A stretch of DNA of 64,000 nucleotides from Pannonibacter sp. SL95 (GTDB lineage: Bacteria > Pseudomonadota > Alphaproteobacteria > Rhizobiales > Stappiaceae): positions 124,001 through 188,000 of the forward strand of contig NZ_JAPPRC010000005.1 of the NCBI RefSeq assembly GCF_026672425.1. The letters run 5' to 3'. The position numbers and the translations under genes are program-made. Shown piece by piece: positions 29,502-39,198 of this stretch; positions within the stretch are counted from its first letter, which is position 1; each line of letters opens with the position of its first letter. A model generated the notes under the pieces. That model searched no databases. It saw only the letters and a program-made list of their open reading frames with translations, and was not told the DNA's origin.

Positions 29502-29939
29502 ATGCGCATGGGTACCTCACTTCTTGCTTTGGTGGTGTGCGGATTTCTTGGATTGTCGGCAAGCGTCACGAGTGTTCGCGCGGAAGGCGTCCTTGATGGC
29601 GCCGAGTTCCGCAAGCTGATCCAGGGACAGATGGCGGCCTTCCGCCGCAATGATGCGGCAGGCGCCTTCGCGTTTGCCACCAGTGGTCTCCAGAAACAGT
29701 TCCAGAGCCCGGACATCTTCATCGCCATGGTGAAACAGGGCTATCTGCCGGTGTTCCAGCCGAAGGACGTCAGCTTCGGACGTCTGAAGGAAACCGCGCA
29801 GGGCCCGGTGCAAGAGGTGTTTGTCACCGGACCTGACGGTGACAACTGGGTCGCGCTCTACAGCTTTGCCCGGCAGGAAGACGGAACCTGGGGCATCTCG
29901 GGCTGCGTTCTGCGCAAGGACAGCGGCTCGGCCGCCTGA
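29502..29939 (+). CDS. DUF4864 domain-containing exported protein
   Basis: 145 aa from the ATG at 29502, which follows GAAGGAGACC; an in-frame GTG at 29478 lacks a ribosome site. A signal peptide (MRMGTSLLALVVCGFLGLSA..., cleavage near VRA-EGV) is followed by a small alpha+beta domain with the DUF4864 pattern: FRKLIQGQMAAFRRNDAAGA, FATSGLQKQFQSPDIFIAMV and a C-terminal VALYSFARQEDGTWGISGC. The fold is related to SnoaL/NTF2-like proteins. No function is known. It stands convergent to tgt with a 19-nt gap. Confidence 0.82.
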   Translation: MRMGTSLLALVVCGFLGLSASVTSVRAEGVLDGAEFRKLIQGQMAAFRRNDAAGAFAFATSGLQKQFQSPDIFIAMVKQGYLPVFQPKDVSFGRLKETAQGPVQEVFVTGPDGDNWVALYSFARQEDGTWGISGCVLRKDSGSAA

Positions 29940-29958
29940 AGCCCAGACGCCAAGCCCG

Positions 29959-31110
29959 TCAGAGCGGGGCGATGTCGCCCCGCGCCCAACCCTCTTTGAC
30001 CGATACACGGTAGTCCTGGAACTGGCCCGCCTCAATGGCATCCCGCATGCCCTGCATCAGTTGCTGGTAATAGGCAAGGTTGTTCCAGGTCAGCAGCATG
30101 GCCGCCAGCCCTTCGCCAGCTTTCACCAGATGGTGCAGATAGGCACGTGAATACTGCCGTGCCGCCGGGCAATCACTTTCCTCGTCCAGGGGACGGGGAT
30201 CGTCGGCGTGGCGGGCATTCTTCAGGTTGATCTTGCCACGGCGGGTAAAGGCGAGACCGTGGCGGCCGGCGCGGGTCGGCATGACGCAGTCGAACTGGTC
30301 GATGCCACGCGCGACGCTCTCCAGAATGTCCTCCGGAGTTCCAACGCCCATCAGGTAGCGCGGCTTGTCGACGGGCATGGCCGGTGTTGTGACCTCTAGC
30401 ATCCGCAGCATCACTTCCTGCGGTTCGCCGACAGCCAGACCGCCGACGGAATAGCCCTCAAAAGGCATGGCAGCCAGGCTTTCGGCGGAGCGAACCCGCA
30501 GGTGCGGCACGTCACCGCCCTGCACGATGCCATAGAGCCCCTGCCCCTTGTCGACACCGCCCATGGCCTCGAACTTTGCCCGCGACCGCTCCGCCCAGCG
30601 AAGCGACAGCTGCATCGCACGTTCGACTTCCTTTTCCGGGGCCGGCAATGCGATGCATTCGTCGAGCTGCATCTGGATGTCAGAACCCAGCAGGCCCTGG
30701 ATCTCGACCGACCGTTCCGGCGTCAGGTGATATTTCTGGCCGTCAATATGGCTCTGGAAGCGGACGCCGGTCTCGTCGAGCTTGCGCAGCTGCGCTAGTG
30801 ACATGACCTGGAAGCCGCCGGAATCGGTCAGGATCGTATGCGGCCACTGCATGAAATGATGAAGTCCGCCGAGCCTTGCCACCCGTTCGGCGCCTGGCCG
30901 CAGCATCAGATGATAGGTGTTGCCGAGGACGACATCGGCACCGAGCGCCCGCACCTGATCGGTGTACATCGCCTTCACCGTCGCCTGCGTGCCGACCGGC
31001 ATGAAGGCCGGTGTGCGCACCTGACCATGCGGCGTGGTGATTTCACCGCGCCGGGCCATGCCATCGGTCGTGATCAGGCGGAACGAAAAACGCTTCGGCG
31101 CATCGGTCAT
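29959..31110 (-). CDS. tgt: Queuine tRNA-ribosyltransferase (tRNA-guanine transglycosylase)
   Basis: Exchanges guanine 34 of GUN-anticodon tRNAs for preQ1. 383 aa with substrate-binding [10 protein letters not shown] near residue 94, GIVQGG near 200, and the nucleophile segment [13 protein letters not shown] near 267. The C-terminal zinc motif, usually CxCxxC just before YSRAYLHH, reads [15 protein letters not shown] here, so at least two of the three cysteine ligands are absent; as far as I recall this is shared by other alphaproteobacterial Tgt. It overlaps queA by 4 nt, matching their consecutive roles in queuosine synthesis. Confidence 0.96.
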   Translation of the reverse strand: MTDAPKRFSFRLITTDGMARRGEITTPHGQVRTPAFMPVGTQATVKAMYTDQVRALGADVVLGNTYHLMLRPGAERVARLGGLHHFMQWPHTILTDSGGFQVMSLAQLRKLDETGVRFQSHIDGQKYHLTPERSVEIQGLLGSDIQMQLDECIALPAPEKEVERAMQLSLRWAERSRAKFEAMGGVDKGQGLYGIVQGGDVPHLRVRSAESLAAMPFEGYSVGGLAVGEPQEVMLRMLEVTTPAMPVDKPRYLMGVGTPEDILESVARGIDQFDCVMPTRAGRHGLAFTRRGKINLKNARHADDPRPLDEESDCPAARQYSRAYLHHLVKAGEGLAAMLLTWNNLAYYQQLMQGMRDAIEAGQFQDYRVSVKEGWARGDIAPL

Positions 31111-32225
31111 GAATTCAGCTCTTCCTCGGATGCGATGCTGCCGCTGGCGGGAAACAGCAGCGAACTGTCGCCATAGCTGTAGAAGCGGTAGCCTGTCTCG
31201 ATTGCATGGGCATAGGCCGCGCGCATGGTGCCGAGCCCGCTCAGCGCGGACACAAGCATGAACAGCGTTGAGCGCGGCAGGTGGAAATTCGTCATCAGCG
31301 CGTCGACCGCGCGAAAACGATAGCCAGGCGTGATGAAGATGCGGGTCTCACCGGCAAAGGCGGCCAGCCCGCCCTGCCCCTGGGCCGCACTTTCCAGAAT
31401 GCGCAAGGACGTCGTGCCGACCGCAACCACCTTGTTGCCCCGTGCCCGCACAGCCCGAAGAGCTGCCGCCGTTTCTGCGGCGATTTCGCCCCATTCGGCA
31501 TGCATTTCATGCTCGTTCGTGTCGTCTGCCTTGACTGGCAGGAAGGTGCCGGCGCCGACATGCAAGGTCACGGTGTGACGTTCGATGCCCCGAGCATCCA
31601 GCGCGGCAAACAGCCGGTCGGTGAAGTGAAGACCGGCGGTCGGGGCGGCAACGGCTCCCTCCCGCTCGGCGTAGATCGTCTGATAGTCAGTCCGGTCCTG
31701 CGCATCCTCACCGCGCTTGGCCGCGATATAGGGCGGCAGCGGGATGTGACCGACGCCATGAATGGCGGCATCAAGATCGGGCCCGGCAAGGTCGAACACA
31801 AAGAGGATCTCGCCCGTGTCTTTTTTCTCGGCCACGGTGGCATCGAGCACGCCGGACGGGCAGGCTGTGCCCTCGGCTGGCTGCCCGAAGCGGACGCGAT
31901 CCCCCACCACAAGCTTCTTCGCCGGCCGGACGAAGGCCCACCAGCGATCCGGGCCGGCGCGCAGATGCAGGGTCGCGCCAATGCCCGCAACCGCGTCTGC
32001 GCGTGTGCGCGTGCCCTCAAGCTGTGCCGGGATGACCTTGGTGTTGTTGAAGACCAGCGCATCGCCCGGGGCCAGAAGCGACGGCAAGTCGAGTACGCCG
32101 AGGTCTTCCAGTTGCGCGTGTTCTGACGGGCGAACGACAAGCATCCGCGCCGCATCACGAGGACGCGCCGGCCGCAAGGCAATCCGCTCCGGCGGAAGAT
32201 CGAAGTCGAAGTCGTCTACGCGCAT
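31107..32225 (-). CDS. queA: S-adenosylmethionine:tRNA ribosyltransferase-isomerase
   Basis: Transfers the ribosyl moiety of SAM to preQ1 in tRNA, giving epoxyqueuosine. 372 aa from the ATG at 32225 ([20 protein letters not shown]); an upstream in-frame start would add 46 unlikely residues. Motifs seen are [38 protein letters not shown] and [17 protein letters not shown]. Its stop overlaps the tgt start (ATGA). Confidence 0.96.
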   Translation of the reverse strand: MRVDDFDFDLPPERIALRPARPRDAARMLVVRPSEHAQLEDLGVLDLPSLLAPGDALVFNNTKVIPAQLEGTRTRADAVAGIGATLHLRAGPDRWWAFVRPAKKLVVGDRVRFGQPAEGTACPSGVLDATVAEKKDTGEILFVFDLAGPDLDAAIHGVGHIPLPPYIAAKRGEDAQDRTDYQTIYAEREGAVAAPTAGLHFTDRLFAALDARGIERHTVTLHVGAGTFLPVKADDTNEHEMHAEWGEIAAETAAALRAVRARGNKVVAVGTTSLRILESAAQGQGGLAAFAGETRIFITPGYRFRAVDALMTNFHLPRSTLFMLVSALSGLGTMRAAYAHAIETGYRFYSYGDSSLLFPASGSIASEEELNS

Positions 32226-32346
32226 GTCTATAAGTCCAGCCTGATCAGGCAAAAGCACTCGAACCGGGTTGCCATCAGCCAAGCGGGCGCGGCGGTTGAT
32301 CCGCCACGCCCGCAATCGTGAAACCGTTGACCGGCAGATAGGCCAA

Positions 32347-32817
<471 letters not shown>

Positions 32818-32847
32818 TTGTATCTCCAGTTCTGTGGTCTGTGGTCC

Positions 32848-32889
32848 GGAGGCGCTCACGCCTCCTCCTGCGGCCCGGCAATCCGGGCC
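32848..32889. other. Two tandem intercistronic hairpins between the cyclophilin genes
   Basis: GGAGGCG (32848-32854), CTCA, CGCCTCC (32859-32865), then GGCCCGG, CAAT, CCGGGCC at about 32872-32889. Neither is followed by a T-run on the minus strand, so they look like mRNA-processing or stabilising structures rather than terminators. Confidence 0.5.
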
Positions 32890-32899
32890 ACGCGAAAAA

Positions 32900-33451
32900 T
32901 CAGCTGGCGTCGGCTGCCAGACGCATCTTGATGATCTTGTCCGGGTTGGTCACAGGCTCGCCGCGCTTGATCTTGTCGACAAACTCCATGCCATCAACGA
33001 CTTCGCCCCAGACCGTATACTGACCATTCAGCCAATCACCATCGTCGAACATGATGAAAAACTGCGAATTGGCGCTGTCCGGATCGGAGGCACGCGCCAT
33101 GCCGAGCACGCCGCGCTTGAACGGCGCCTTGGAGAACTCAGCCTTCAGATCAGGCTCGTCCGAGCCACCCGTGCCGGTGCCGGTCGGATCGCCGGTCTGG
33201 GCCATGAAGCCGTCGATCACGCGATGGAACACGATGCCATCGTAAAAACCGGCCTTGGCCAGTTTCTTGATGCGTTCGACATGCGCAGGGGCCAGGTCGG
33301 GGCGCAGGCGGATGGTTACCCGGCCGTCCTTCAGGTCCAGATACAGTGTGTTCTGCGGGTCGAGCGTCTCGGCGCTCGCGGCTGCCGGCAGCAAGGCGAG
33401 CGGAAGCAGCAGGGCGATCAGGGCAAGAAAGCGCTTCAATCGGAACTCCAT
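32900..33451 (-). CDS. ppiA: Peptidyl-prolyl cis-trans isomerase, cyclophilin type (exported)
   Basis: About 183 aa cyclophilin with an N-terminal signal peptide (KRFLALIALLLPLALLPA, cleavage near ASA-ETL), so periplasmic. The catalytic FYDGIVFHRVIDGFMAQTG and SQFFIMFDDGDWLNGQYT segments are intact. Start is uncertain: ATG at 33451 (MEFRLKRF) or the TTG at 33439, which sits 6 nt after a GGAG and would give MKRFLALIA. It lies between coaD and the cytoplasmic cyclophilin, all on the minus strand, in a classic alphaproteobacterial cluster. Confidence 0.92.
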   Translation of the reverse strand: MEFRLKRFLALIALLLPLALLPAAASAETLDPQNTLYLDLKDGRVTIRLRPDLAPAHVERIKKLAKAGFYDGIVFHRVIDGFMAQTGDPTGTGTGGSDEPDLKAEFSKAPFKRGVLGMARASDPDSANSQFFIMFDDGDWLNGQYTVWGEVVDGMEFVDKIKRGEPVTNPDKIIKMRLAADAS

Positions 33452-33481
33452 TGGAAGCAACGCGGACCAGACGGCCGCATG

Positions 33482-33988
33482 TCAGGCGTTGGCAAGGGCG
33501 CGGGCGACGAGCGGGCCGGCCACAGGCGCTGGAACAAAGGCGGTGATGTCTCCGCCCATGCGCGCGATCTGGCGGACAAGCGTGGCGGTGATATGGCGGA
33601 CCGGCGGCGAAGCGGGGAGAAAAACCGTCTTGATATCCGGCGCGAGTGTGCCGTTCATGCCGGCCATCTGCATTTCGTAGTCAAGATCCGTGCCGTCGCG
33701 CAGGCCCCGGACGAGCACCAGAGCCCCCTCTTTCCGCGCCACATCGACCACCAGCGTGTCAAAGGCAATAACGGAAATCCGGGCTGTCACATCCGCGCCG
33801 AAGGCGGCAAGTGACGAAGCGCGAATCAATCCGACCCGCTCCTCGAAGGTGAAAAGCGGCTGCTTTCCAGGGTGGATGCCAATAGCCACGATCACTTTGT
33901 CGGCCAGCGAGAGCGCCTGACCGAGGATGTCGATATGGCCGTTGGTCACGGGATCGAAGGATCCCGGATAGAGAGCGGTGCGGATCAT
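33482..33988 (-). CDS. coaD: Phosphopantetheine adenylyltransferase
   Basis: Catalyses the penultimate step of coenzyme A synthesis. 168 aa from the ATG at 33988; the start [19 protein letters not shown] contains the nucleotidyltransferase TxGH motif, and [18 protein letters not shown] is the second conserved block. The ISSS/TR-type loop is represented by [15 protein letters not shown]. Longer in-frame extensions to 34138 lack homology. First gene of the coaD-ppiA-ppiB-queA-tgt run on the minus strand. Confidence 0.96.
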   Translation of the reverse strand: MIRTALYPGSFDPVTNGHIDILGQALSLADKVIVAIGIHPGKQPLFTFEERVGLIRASSLAAFGADVTARISVIAFDTLVVDVARKEGALVLVRGLRDGTDLDYEMQMAGMNGTLAPDIKTVFLPASPPVRHITATLVRQIARMGGDITAFVPAPVAGPLVARALANA

Positions 33989-34155
33989 ATGAGTTTGATA
34001 GCGCCGATGCGAAAAAGCCACAAGCACCGAGATGAAATGCACCGCTGCCAGTTGAGACGAAAGGCCGAGGAAGATGACGCCCGCTGCGAGGGAACAAAAG
34101 GGCACCACTGACGTTGTGTCATCAAGCCTTGTCGACACGCAAAGGAGGGCCTGCC

Positions 34156-34437
34156 ATGTTTGGACAAGCCAAAAACCGCTCCAGTTCGATGCTTCGTCTC
34201 ACGCTTTTCGGCCTTCCACTGGTTATGGCCCTGGCAACAGCTGGCGTCCTGGTGGCCGGCGCTGCGGTCATCGGGACTGCGACTGTCAATGCAGGTCCGA
34301 AGGGCGACCGTTTGCCTGCGCAACCGCTGGCCGAGTGTCGCAGTGACTGCCGGTTGACCGTTGGCTCGCAGTCCTGGATCGTCCACGAACCGGCGGAAAA
34401 TCTCACCACCGTGAGCCGCGGCGCGCTGAAGAGCTAG
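34156..34437 (+). CDS. Small exported protein of unknown function
   Basis: 93 aa from the ATG at 34156, which follows AAAGGAGGGCCTGCC, a strong ribosome site. The N-terminus is basic (FGQAKNRSS) followed by one hydrophobic segment ([21 protein letters not shown]), so it is exported or anchored. The mature part has [13 protein letters not shown], a second cysteine (CRSDCRL) and ENLTTVSRG near the end. These blocks recur in the protein at 34986-35324 (KGNRL...C and ENTTILVRQ), suggesting paralogy. No family recognised. Confidence 0.75.
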   Translation: MFGQAKNRSSSMLRLTLFGLPLVMALATAGVLVAGAAVIGTATVNAGPKGDRLPAQPLAECRSDCRLTVGSQSWIVHEPAENLTTVSRGALKS

Positions 34438-34513
34438 GCGGTCCGGATCGTTCACACACAGGTGACAGACCATTTACCGGCGCGCCATGGACCTTTTGCC
34501 GGCAAAGGCCCAT

Positions 34514-34780
34514 ATGAGCCGCATGATGAACATTCTCTCCCATTTCAAACTTCCGAGTGCGCCCGTCCTTGCCTGGCTTGCGGCCGTTGGCGCCTTTGCC
34601 CTTCTCGTCGGGGCCAGTGCCGCCCAGATCGACGCACTGACGCCGTCCCTGCCGGAACCGGCAAAGATCGAGCGGGTGCCGAACGACCCATATGGTTGCC
34701 TCGAGCTGGAGTTCCTCGCTGAGGACCCGGCATGCGCCCTGCCCCGTGCTCCGCTGCCGGAGCCGGGACCGATGGCCTGA
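34514..34780 (+). CDS. Small exported protein of unknown function
   Basis: About 88 aa from the ATG at 34514 (MSRMMNILSHF), preceded by AAAGG at 5 nt; an ATG at 34487 is also in frame. One hydrophobic segment (APVLAWLAAVGAFALLVGAS) could be a signal peptide cleaved near SAA-QID. The mature part has two cysteines (YGCLELEF, DPACALP) that could form a disulfide and a Pro-rich tail. Not recognised. The ribosome site and position in a run of three similar small genes favour a real gene. Confidence 0.62.
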   Translation: MSRMMNILSHFKLPSAPVLAWLAAVGAFALLVGASAAQIDALTPSLPEPAKIERVPNDPYGCLELEFLAEDPACALPRAPLPEPGPMA

Positions 34781-34828
34781 GCGGGACGTTTCCGCTCCGG
34801 TAAGACCCTGATATCACGCGACTATCTG

Positions 34829-34860
34829 AAGGGAACGCAGATCATCTGTGTTCCCTTTTG
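34829..34860 (+). terminator. Rho-independent terminator
   Basis: AAGGGAACGCA (34829-34839) pairs with TGTGTTCCCTT (34847-34857) with one G-U pair, then TTTTG. It closes the two small genes at 34156-34780. Confidence 0.8.
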
Positions 34861-34985
34861 CTTTGTGGCGCCGACAAACGGCAGTACCGAAAGCCGCAAA
34901 CCTGTGACCGGGATCACGGTCTTCTTGTGCCGGACATGGTGTTGTCTCCTCACAACCTGACCACTCCGGCAGGGGAGACAGACCC

Positions 34986-35324
34986 ATGAAGATTGAGAAG
35001 ATCAGCACCCCGAAATCCTCCTCCGACACCTACAGCATGGCCGGAATCGCAGCGCTGCTCGCGGTCGCCATCGTCACCGTGATCGCCTCGGCCGCCTTTG
35101 CCTTTGCGCAGATGCCGGCCAATGGAGGAGCTGCTGCCAAGGGCAACCGCCTGTCTTCCGAACTTCCCACCTCCTGCAAGGGCCAGACATGGGGCAACTG
35201 GAACGCCAGCTGCCTGGAGAGCCTGTCGGGCAAGACCGGCTTGCGCATGGTCGGTGTGACCACCGTCGCCGAGCAGCCGGATGAGAACACGACCATCCTG
35301 GTGCGCCAGTCTCCGGCCAGCTGA
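34986..35324 (+). CDS. Small exported protein of unknown function
   Basis: 112 aa starting MKIEKISTPKSSSD, with a GGGGAGA ribosome site just ahead. One membrane segment (MAGIAALLAVAIVTVIASAA) near residues 18-38, likely a signal peptide cleaved near AFA-QMP. The mature part contains KGNRLSSELPTSC, a second cysteine in ASCLESL and ENTTILVRQ; the first and last resemble the protein at 34156-34437. The central part (GMTWGNWNASC-like GQTWGNWNASC) could bind a ligand but nothing is recognised. Flanked by terminators on both sides, so a single-gene transcript. Confidence 0.75.
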   Translation: MKIEKISTPKSSSDTYSMAGIAALLAVAIVTVIASAAFAFAQMPANGGAAAKGNRLSSELPTSCKGQTWGNWNASCLESLSGKTGLRMVGVTTVAEQPDENTTILVRQSPAS

Positions 35325-35446
35325 TCCAAGCGGCACGGCCCCTTCCACCGGGCCGCGCCTCCGCCTCGCCGGCAAGCCGGGACGGATCCGACAATTTGTT
35401 GCCAAACTCCCCCAAAACGCCTCCAATTCCCCCCCAGCAAACGACA

Positions 35447-35479
35447 AAAGGCGCCCCGGTTTCCCGGAGCGCCTTTTTT
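35447..35479. terminator. Bidirectional terminator between the small exported gene and gyrA
   Basis: AAAGGCGCCCCGG (35447-35459), short loop, CCGGAGCGCCTTT (35464-35476) with one mismatch, followed by TTT on the plus strand and flanked by an A-containing stretch that gives T on the minus strand. It lies 26 nt after the gyrA stop. Confidence 0.88.
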
Positions 35480-35504
35480 GTGTCCTGGCCCTTGCGCAGA
35501 CGGC

Positions 35505-38270
35505 TTACTCGCCGCCCTCCGACCCGGCTTCACCATCACCGGCGATGTCGCCGTCGGCGTCGTTGTCATTGTCGTCTTCGCTGACGCGTTCAACGGCGAC
35601 GACCTGCTCGTCAGCGGCGGTGTTGAAGACGATGACGCCCTGGGTGGCGCGACCGGCGACGCGGATCCCGTCAACCGGGCAACGGATCAGCTGGCCACCG
35701 TTGGTGACGAGCATAATCTGGTCGCTGTGCTCGACTGGGAAGGAGGCAACCAGCGGGCCGTTGCGCTTGGTTACCGCCATGGCCGTGATGCCCTTGCCGC
35801 CGCGGCCGGTCACCCGGTACTCGAAGGACGAGGTGCGCTTGCCGAAGCCGTTTTCCGAGATGGTGAGGATCACCTGCTCGGCGGCACTCATTTCAGCGTA
35901 CCGCTCCTGCGGCAGGTCACCGGCTTCAGCGCCTGCCTCATCGGCATCATCGGAGGCGGCCGAGCCCTCGTCCGTCTCACCGCGCATCAGGCGGCTGAGC
36001 TTGAGATAGGCCGCGCGTTCTTCCGAGGTCGCCTCGAAGTGACGCAGGATCGACATCGAGATGAGCTGATCGTCATCGGCGAGGTTGATGCCGCGCACGC
36101 CGACCGAGTTGCGGCCGGCGAAGACGCGCACTTCGGTGACAGCAAAGCGGATGCACTGGCCGGCGGCCGTCGTCAGCATGACGTCGTCGTTCTCGGTGCA
36201 GGTTTCGACCGAGACGATGCCATCGCCCTCGTCGAGCTTCATGGCGATCTTGCCGGCGCGGTTGACCTGGGTGAAGTCCGACAGCTTGTTGCGGCGGACC
36301 GTTCCCTTGGTCGTGGCGAACATCACGTCGAGATCGGCCCAGCTGTCCTCATTCTCCGGCAGCGGCATGATCGACGAGATCTGCTCACCCGGCTCGAGCG
36401 GCAGCATGTTGATGAGGGCCTTGCCGCGCGACGTCGGGCCGCCGAGCGGCAGACGCCAGACCTTCAGCTTGTAGACGATGCCGCGCGAGGAGAAGAACAG
36501 GACCGGCGTGTGGGTGTTGGCCACGAACAGGCGGGTGACGAAATCCTCGTCCTTGGTCGCCATGCCCGACCGACCCTTGCCACCGCGGCGCTGGGCGCGG
36601 TAGGTCGCCAGCGGCACGCGCTTGATGTAACCGCCATGGCTGACGGTGACGACCATGTCTTCGCGCTGGATCAGGTCCTCGTCTTCGAGGTCTGCGCCGC
36701 CTTCCATGATCTGGGTCTTGCGCGGCGTTGCGAATTCCGTGCGGATCTCGATCAGCTCCTCACGGATGATCTGCTGGATCCGCTCGCGGGAGCGCAGGAT
36801 TTCGAGGTAATCCGAGATTTCCTCGCCGAGCTTGTTCAACTCGTCGGCGATTTCATCGCGGCCAAGGGCGGTCAGGCGCTGCAGGCGCAGGTCGAGGATC
36901 GCGCGGGCCTGTTCTTCGGACAGGCGATAGGTGCCATCGGCATTCACCGTGTGGCGCGGATCGTCGATCAGGCGGATGAGCGGTTCCACGTCCCGGGCGG
37001 GCCAGTCACGGCCCATGAGCTGGGCCCGGGCGGTTGCCGGATCCGGCGCAGTACGGATGAGGTGGATGACCTCGTCGATGTTGGCCACGGCAATCGCCAG
37101 ACCAACCAGCACATGCGCGCGGTCACGCGCCTTGGCCAGCAGGAAGCGGGTGCGCCGGCCAATGACTTCCTCGCGGAAGGCGATGAATGCCTTCAGCATG
37201 TCGGAAATGGTCATCAGCTCCGGGCGGCCGCCGTTGAGGGCGACCATGTTGCAGCCAAAGCTCTGCTGCAGCGCGGAGAAGCGGTAAAGCTGGTTCAGAA
37301 TGACGTCGGCAACCGCGTCCTTCTTCAGCTCGATGACGACGCGCATGCCCGAGCGGTCACTCTCGTCGCGGATGTCGGAGATGCCCTCGATGCGCTTCTC
37401 GCGCACCAGCTCGGCGATCTTCTCGATCATCGTCGACTTGTTGACCTGGTACGGGATCTCCGTGACGATCAGGGCCTCGCGGCCGGCACGGATCTCCTCG
37501 ATGTCGACCTTGCCGCGAATGACGACCGACCCGCGCCCCGTCTCATAAGCCGAACGGATACCGGACCGGCCGAGAATGATGCCTCCGGTCGGGAAGTCCG
37601 GACCCGGGACGATTTCGAGGAGCTCGCTGAGCGTCATCGCCGGATTGGCCATGATGGCGATGGCAGCGTCGATCACTTCGCCGAGGTTGTGCGGGGGAAT
37701 GTTCGTTGCCATGCCGACGGCGATGCCGCCGGCACCATTGACGAGCAGGTTCGGGAACTTCGCCGGCAGAACGACGGGCTCGGTCTCGGAGCTGTCGTAG
37801 TTTTCCTGGAAGTTAACCGTATCCTTGTCAATGTCGTCCAGCAGCTTGTGGGCGACCTTTTCCAGGCGGCACTCGGTGTAGCGCATGGCCGCAGCCGGAT
37901 CGCCGTCAACCGAGCCGAAGTTGCCCTGACCATCGATCAGCGGCAGGCGGAGCGAGAAGCTCTGCGCCATGCGGACGAGGGCGTCATAGATCGCACTGTC
38001 GCCATGGGGGTGGTACTTACCCATCACGTCACCGACCACGCGGGCCGACTTGCGATAGGGCTTGTTCCACTCGTAGCCGTTTTCATGCATCGAATAGAGA
38101 ATGCGCCGATGCACGGGTTTCAGGCCATCGCGCACGTCCGGGAGGGCGCGGCTGACGATCACGCTCATGGCGTAATCGAGATAGCTGCGCTTCATCTCAT
38201 CCGTAATGGAGATGGGGCGAATGTCGGAGGGCAAGGCGCCGCCCGACGAAGGGGAATCCTGATCGGCCAA
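35505..38270 (-). CDS. gyrA: DNA gyrase subunit A
   Basis: Breakage-reunion subunit of DNA gyrase, 921 aa. The catalytic Tyr region is seen in [12 protein letters not shown]-preceded C-terminal layout and, more clearly, the [22 protein letters not shown] near residue 75-93, with the wild-type Ser (E. coli Ser83) and Asp (Asp87) retained. The GyrA-box QRRGGKG near 560 identifies gyrase rather than topoisomerase IV. An acidic tail ([20 protein letters not shown]) follows the beta-pinwheel domain. It is the upstream neighbour of the coaD cluster, as is usual in Hyphomicrobiales. Confidence 0.96.
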   Translation of the reverse strand: MADQDSPSSGGALPSDIRPISITDEMKRSYLDYAMSVIVSRALPDVRDGLKPVHRRILYSMHENGYEWNKPYRKSARVVGDVMGKYHPHGDSAIYDALVRMAQSFSLRLPLIDGQGNFGSVDGDPAAAMRYTECRLEKVAHKLLDDIDKDTVNFQENYDSSETEPVVLPAKFPNLLVNGAGGIAVGMATNIPPHNLGEVIDAAIAIMANPAMTLSELLEIVPGPDFPTGGIILGRSGIRSAYETGRGSVVIRGKVDIEEIRAGREALIVTEIPYQVNKSTMIEKIAELVREKRIEGISDIRDESDRSGMRVVIELKKDAVADVILNQLYRFSALQQSFGCNMVALNGGRPELMTISDMLKAFIAFREEVIGRRTRFLLAKARDRAHVLVGLAIAVANIDEVIHLIRTAPDPATARAQLMGRDWPARDVEPLIRLIDDPRHTVNADGTYRLSEEQARAILDLRLQRLTALGRDEIADELNKLGEEISDYLEILRSRERIQQIIREELIEIRTEFATPRKTQIMEGGADLEDEDLIQREDMVVTVSHGGYIKRVPLATYRAQRRGGKGRSGMATKDEDFVTRLFVANTHTPVLFFSSRGIVYKLKVWRLPLGGPTSRGKALINMLPLEPGEQISSIMPLPENEDSWADLDVMFATTKGTVRRNKLSDFTQVNRAGKIAMKLDEGDGIVSVETCTENDDVMLTTAAGQCIRFAVTEVRVFAGRNSVGVRGINLADDDQLISMSILRHFEATSEERAAYLKLSRLMRGETDEGSAASDDADEAGAEAGDLPQERYAEMSAAEQVILTISENGFGKRTSSFEYRVTGRGGKGITAMAVTKRNGPLVASFPVEHSDQIMLVTNGGQLIRCPVDGIRVAGRATQGVIVFNTAADEQVVAVERVSEDDNDNDADGDIAGDGEAGSEGGE

Positions 38271-38303
38271 GGATGCGTTCCGTATGCTTTTTATGTTGCT
38301 CTG

Positions 38304-38332
38304 CTTATAGCCGATTCCGCCCCACCCGCCAA
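38304..38332 (-). promoter_or_regulatory. Candidate sigma-70 promoter of gyrA
   Basis: On the minus strand TTGGCG (38332-38327), 17 nt, TATAAG (38309-38304), about 33 nt before the gyrA start codon. Spacing and hexamers fit a housekeeping promoter. Confidence 0.6.
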
Positions 38333-38490
38333 ATGGACGGGGGAGATTCGAAGGATAATTTACCCTTACATACCAATGACTTGCAAAGATTGTTCACAGC
38401 ACCGCGAAAACAATGGGGCCAAAAGGCGGCAATCTGTCAATTGGCTCTGGTATAAGGGACTGAAATGACGGCTGACGCGTGGGGCAATCC

Positions 38491-39129
38491 ATGACCGAAT
38501 TTCTTCTCAATGCCTTTGCAACCCTGTTCGTCACCATCGATCCGGTGGGTCTTGCACCGATGTTTCTGGCGCTGACCGCAGGCGTTTCCGCACAGGACCG
38601 CAAGCGCATTGCCTATCGCGCCACCATCACGTCGGGCATCGTCCTGTTCGTCTTCTTCTTCTCCGGCAAGACCGTGCTGACCCTGCTCGGCATCTCGGTT
38701 TCCGCATTCCGCGTGGCCGGCGGCATCCTGCTGTTCGTCATCGCCTTCGAGATGGTTTTCGACCACCGCAACAAGCGCAAGAGCGAGACGGCGGAGAAGG
38801 TCGTTGAGCACCACCCGTCCGATCTGAACGCCATGGCGGTGTTTCCTATTGCCATTCCGCTGATTGCCGGACCGGCCGCTATCTCGGCGATCATCCTTCT
38901 CGCCAGCCAGGCCCCGACGCAGGTCGCCTATGCCGGCCTTGCCGGCGTCATCGCGACGATCCTCGGCAGCTGCCTTCTGGCATTCCTCTTGGCCGACAAG
39001 ATCGAACGGATGATGGGCGACACCGTGCAGATGGTCGTGACCCGCCTCCTTGGCGTGCTTCTTGCTGCCCTGTCGGTGCAGTTCATCGCCGACGGCATCA
39101 TTGCCTTTGCCAACGGCACCCCGGGCTGA
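38491..39129 (+). CDS. MarC-family membrane protein
   Basis: About 212 aa from the ATG at 38491 (MTEFLLNAFATLFVTIDPVG); a GTG at 38479 is also in frame. Six transmembrane helices with the MarC/UPF0056 hallmarks: FVTIDPVGLAPMFLAL, the FRVAGGILLFVIAFEM helix, AVFPIAIPLIAGPAAIS and LLGVLLAALSVQFIADG. Between helices 3 and 4 is a basic cytoplasmic loop. Substrate unknown; the family name comes from an early, later disputed, multiple-antibiotic-resistance assignment. Confidence 0.93.
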   Translation: MTEFLLNAFATLFVTIDPVGLAPMFLALTAGVSAQDRKRIAYRATITSGIVLFVFFFSGKTVLTLLGISVSAFRVAGGILLFVIAFEMVFDHRNKRKSETAEKVVEHHPSDLNAMAVFPIAIPLIAGPAAISAIILLASQAPTQVAYAGLAGVIATILGSCLLAFLLADKIERMMGDTVQMVVTRLLGVLLAALSVQFIADGIIAFANGTPG

Positions 39130-39198
39130 CGGCAAGCCACCACCAGACACCCAGCATCGCCTGTACCATTCGCGCCGGAGCCAGGGTCCTGAGCCCGG

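Noticed and set aside
35478-38468. Open frame of nearly 1000 codons opposite gyrA
   Set aside because: It lies over gyrA on the other strand; the length reflects GC-rich codon bias, the translation is low-complexity Asp/Arg/Leu/Val-rich sequence, and gyrA is unambiguous.
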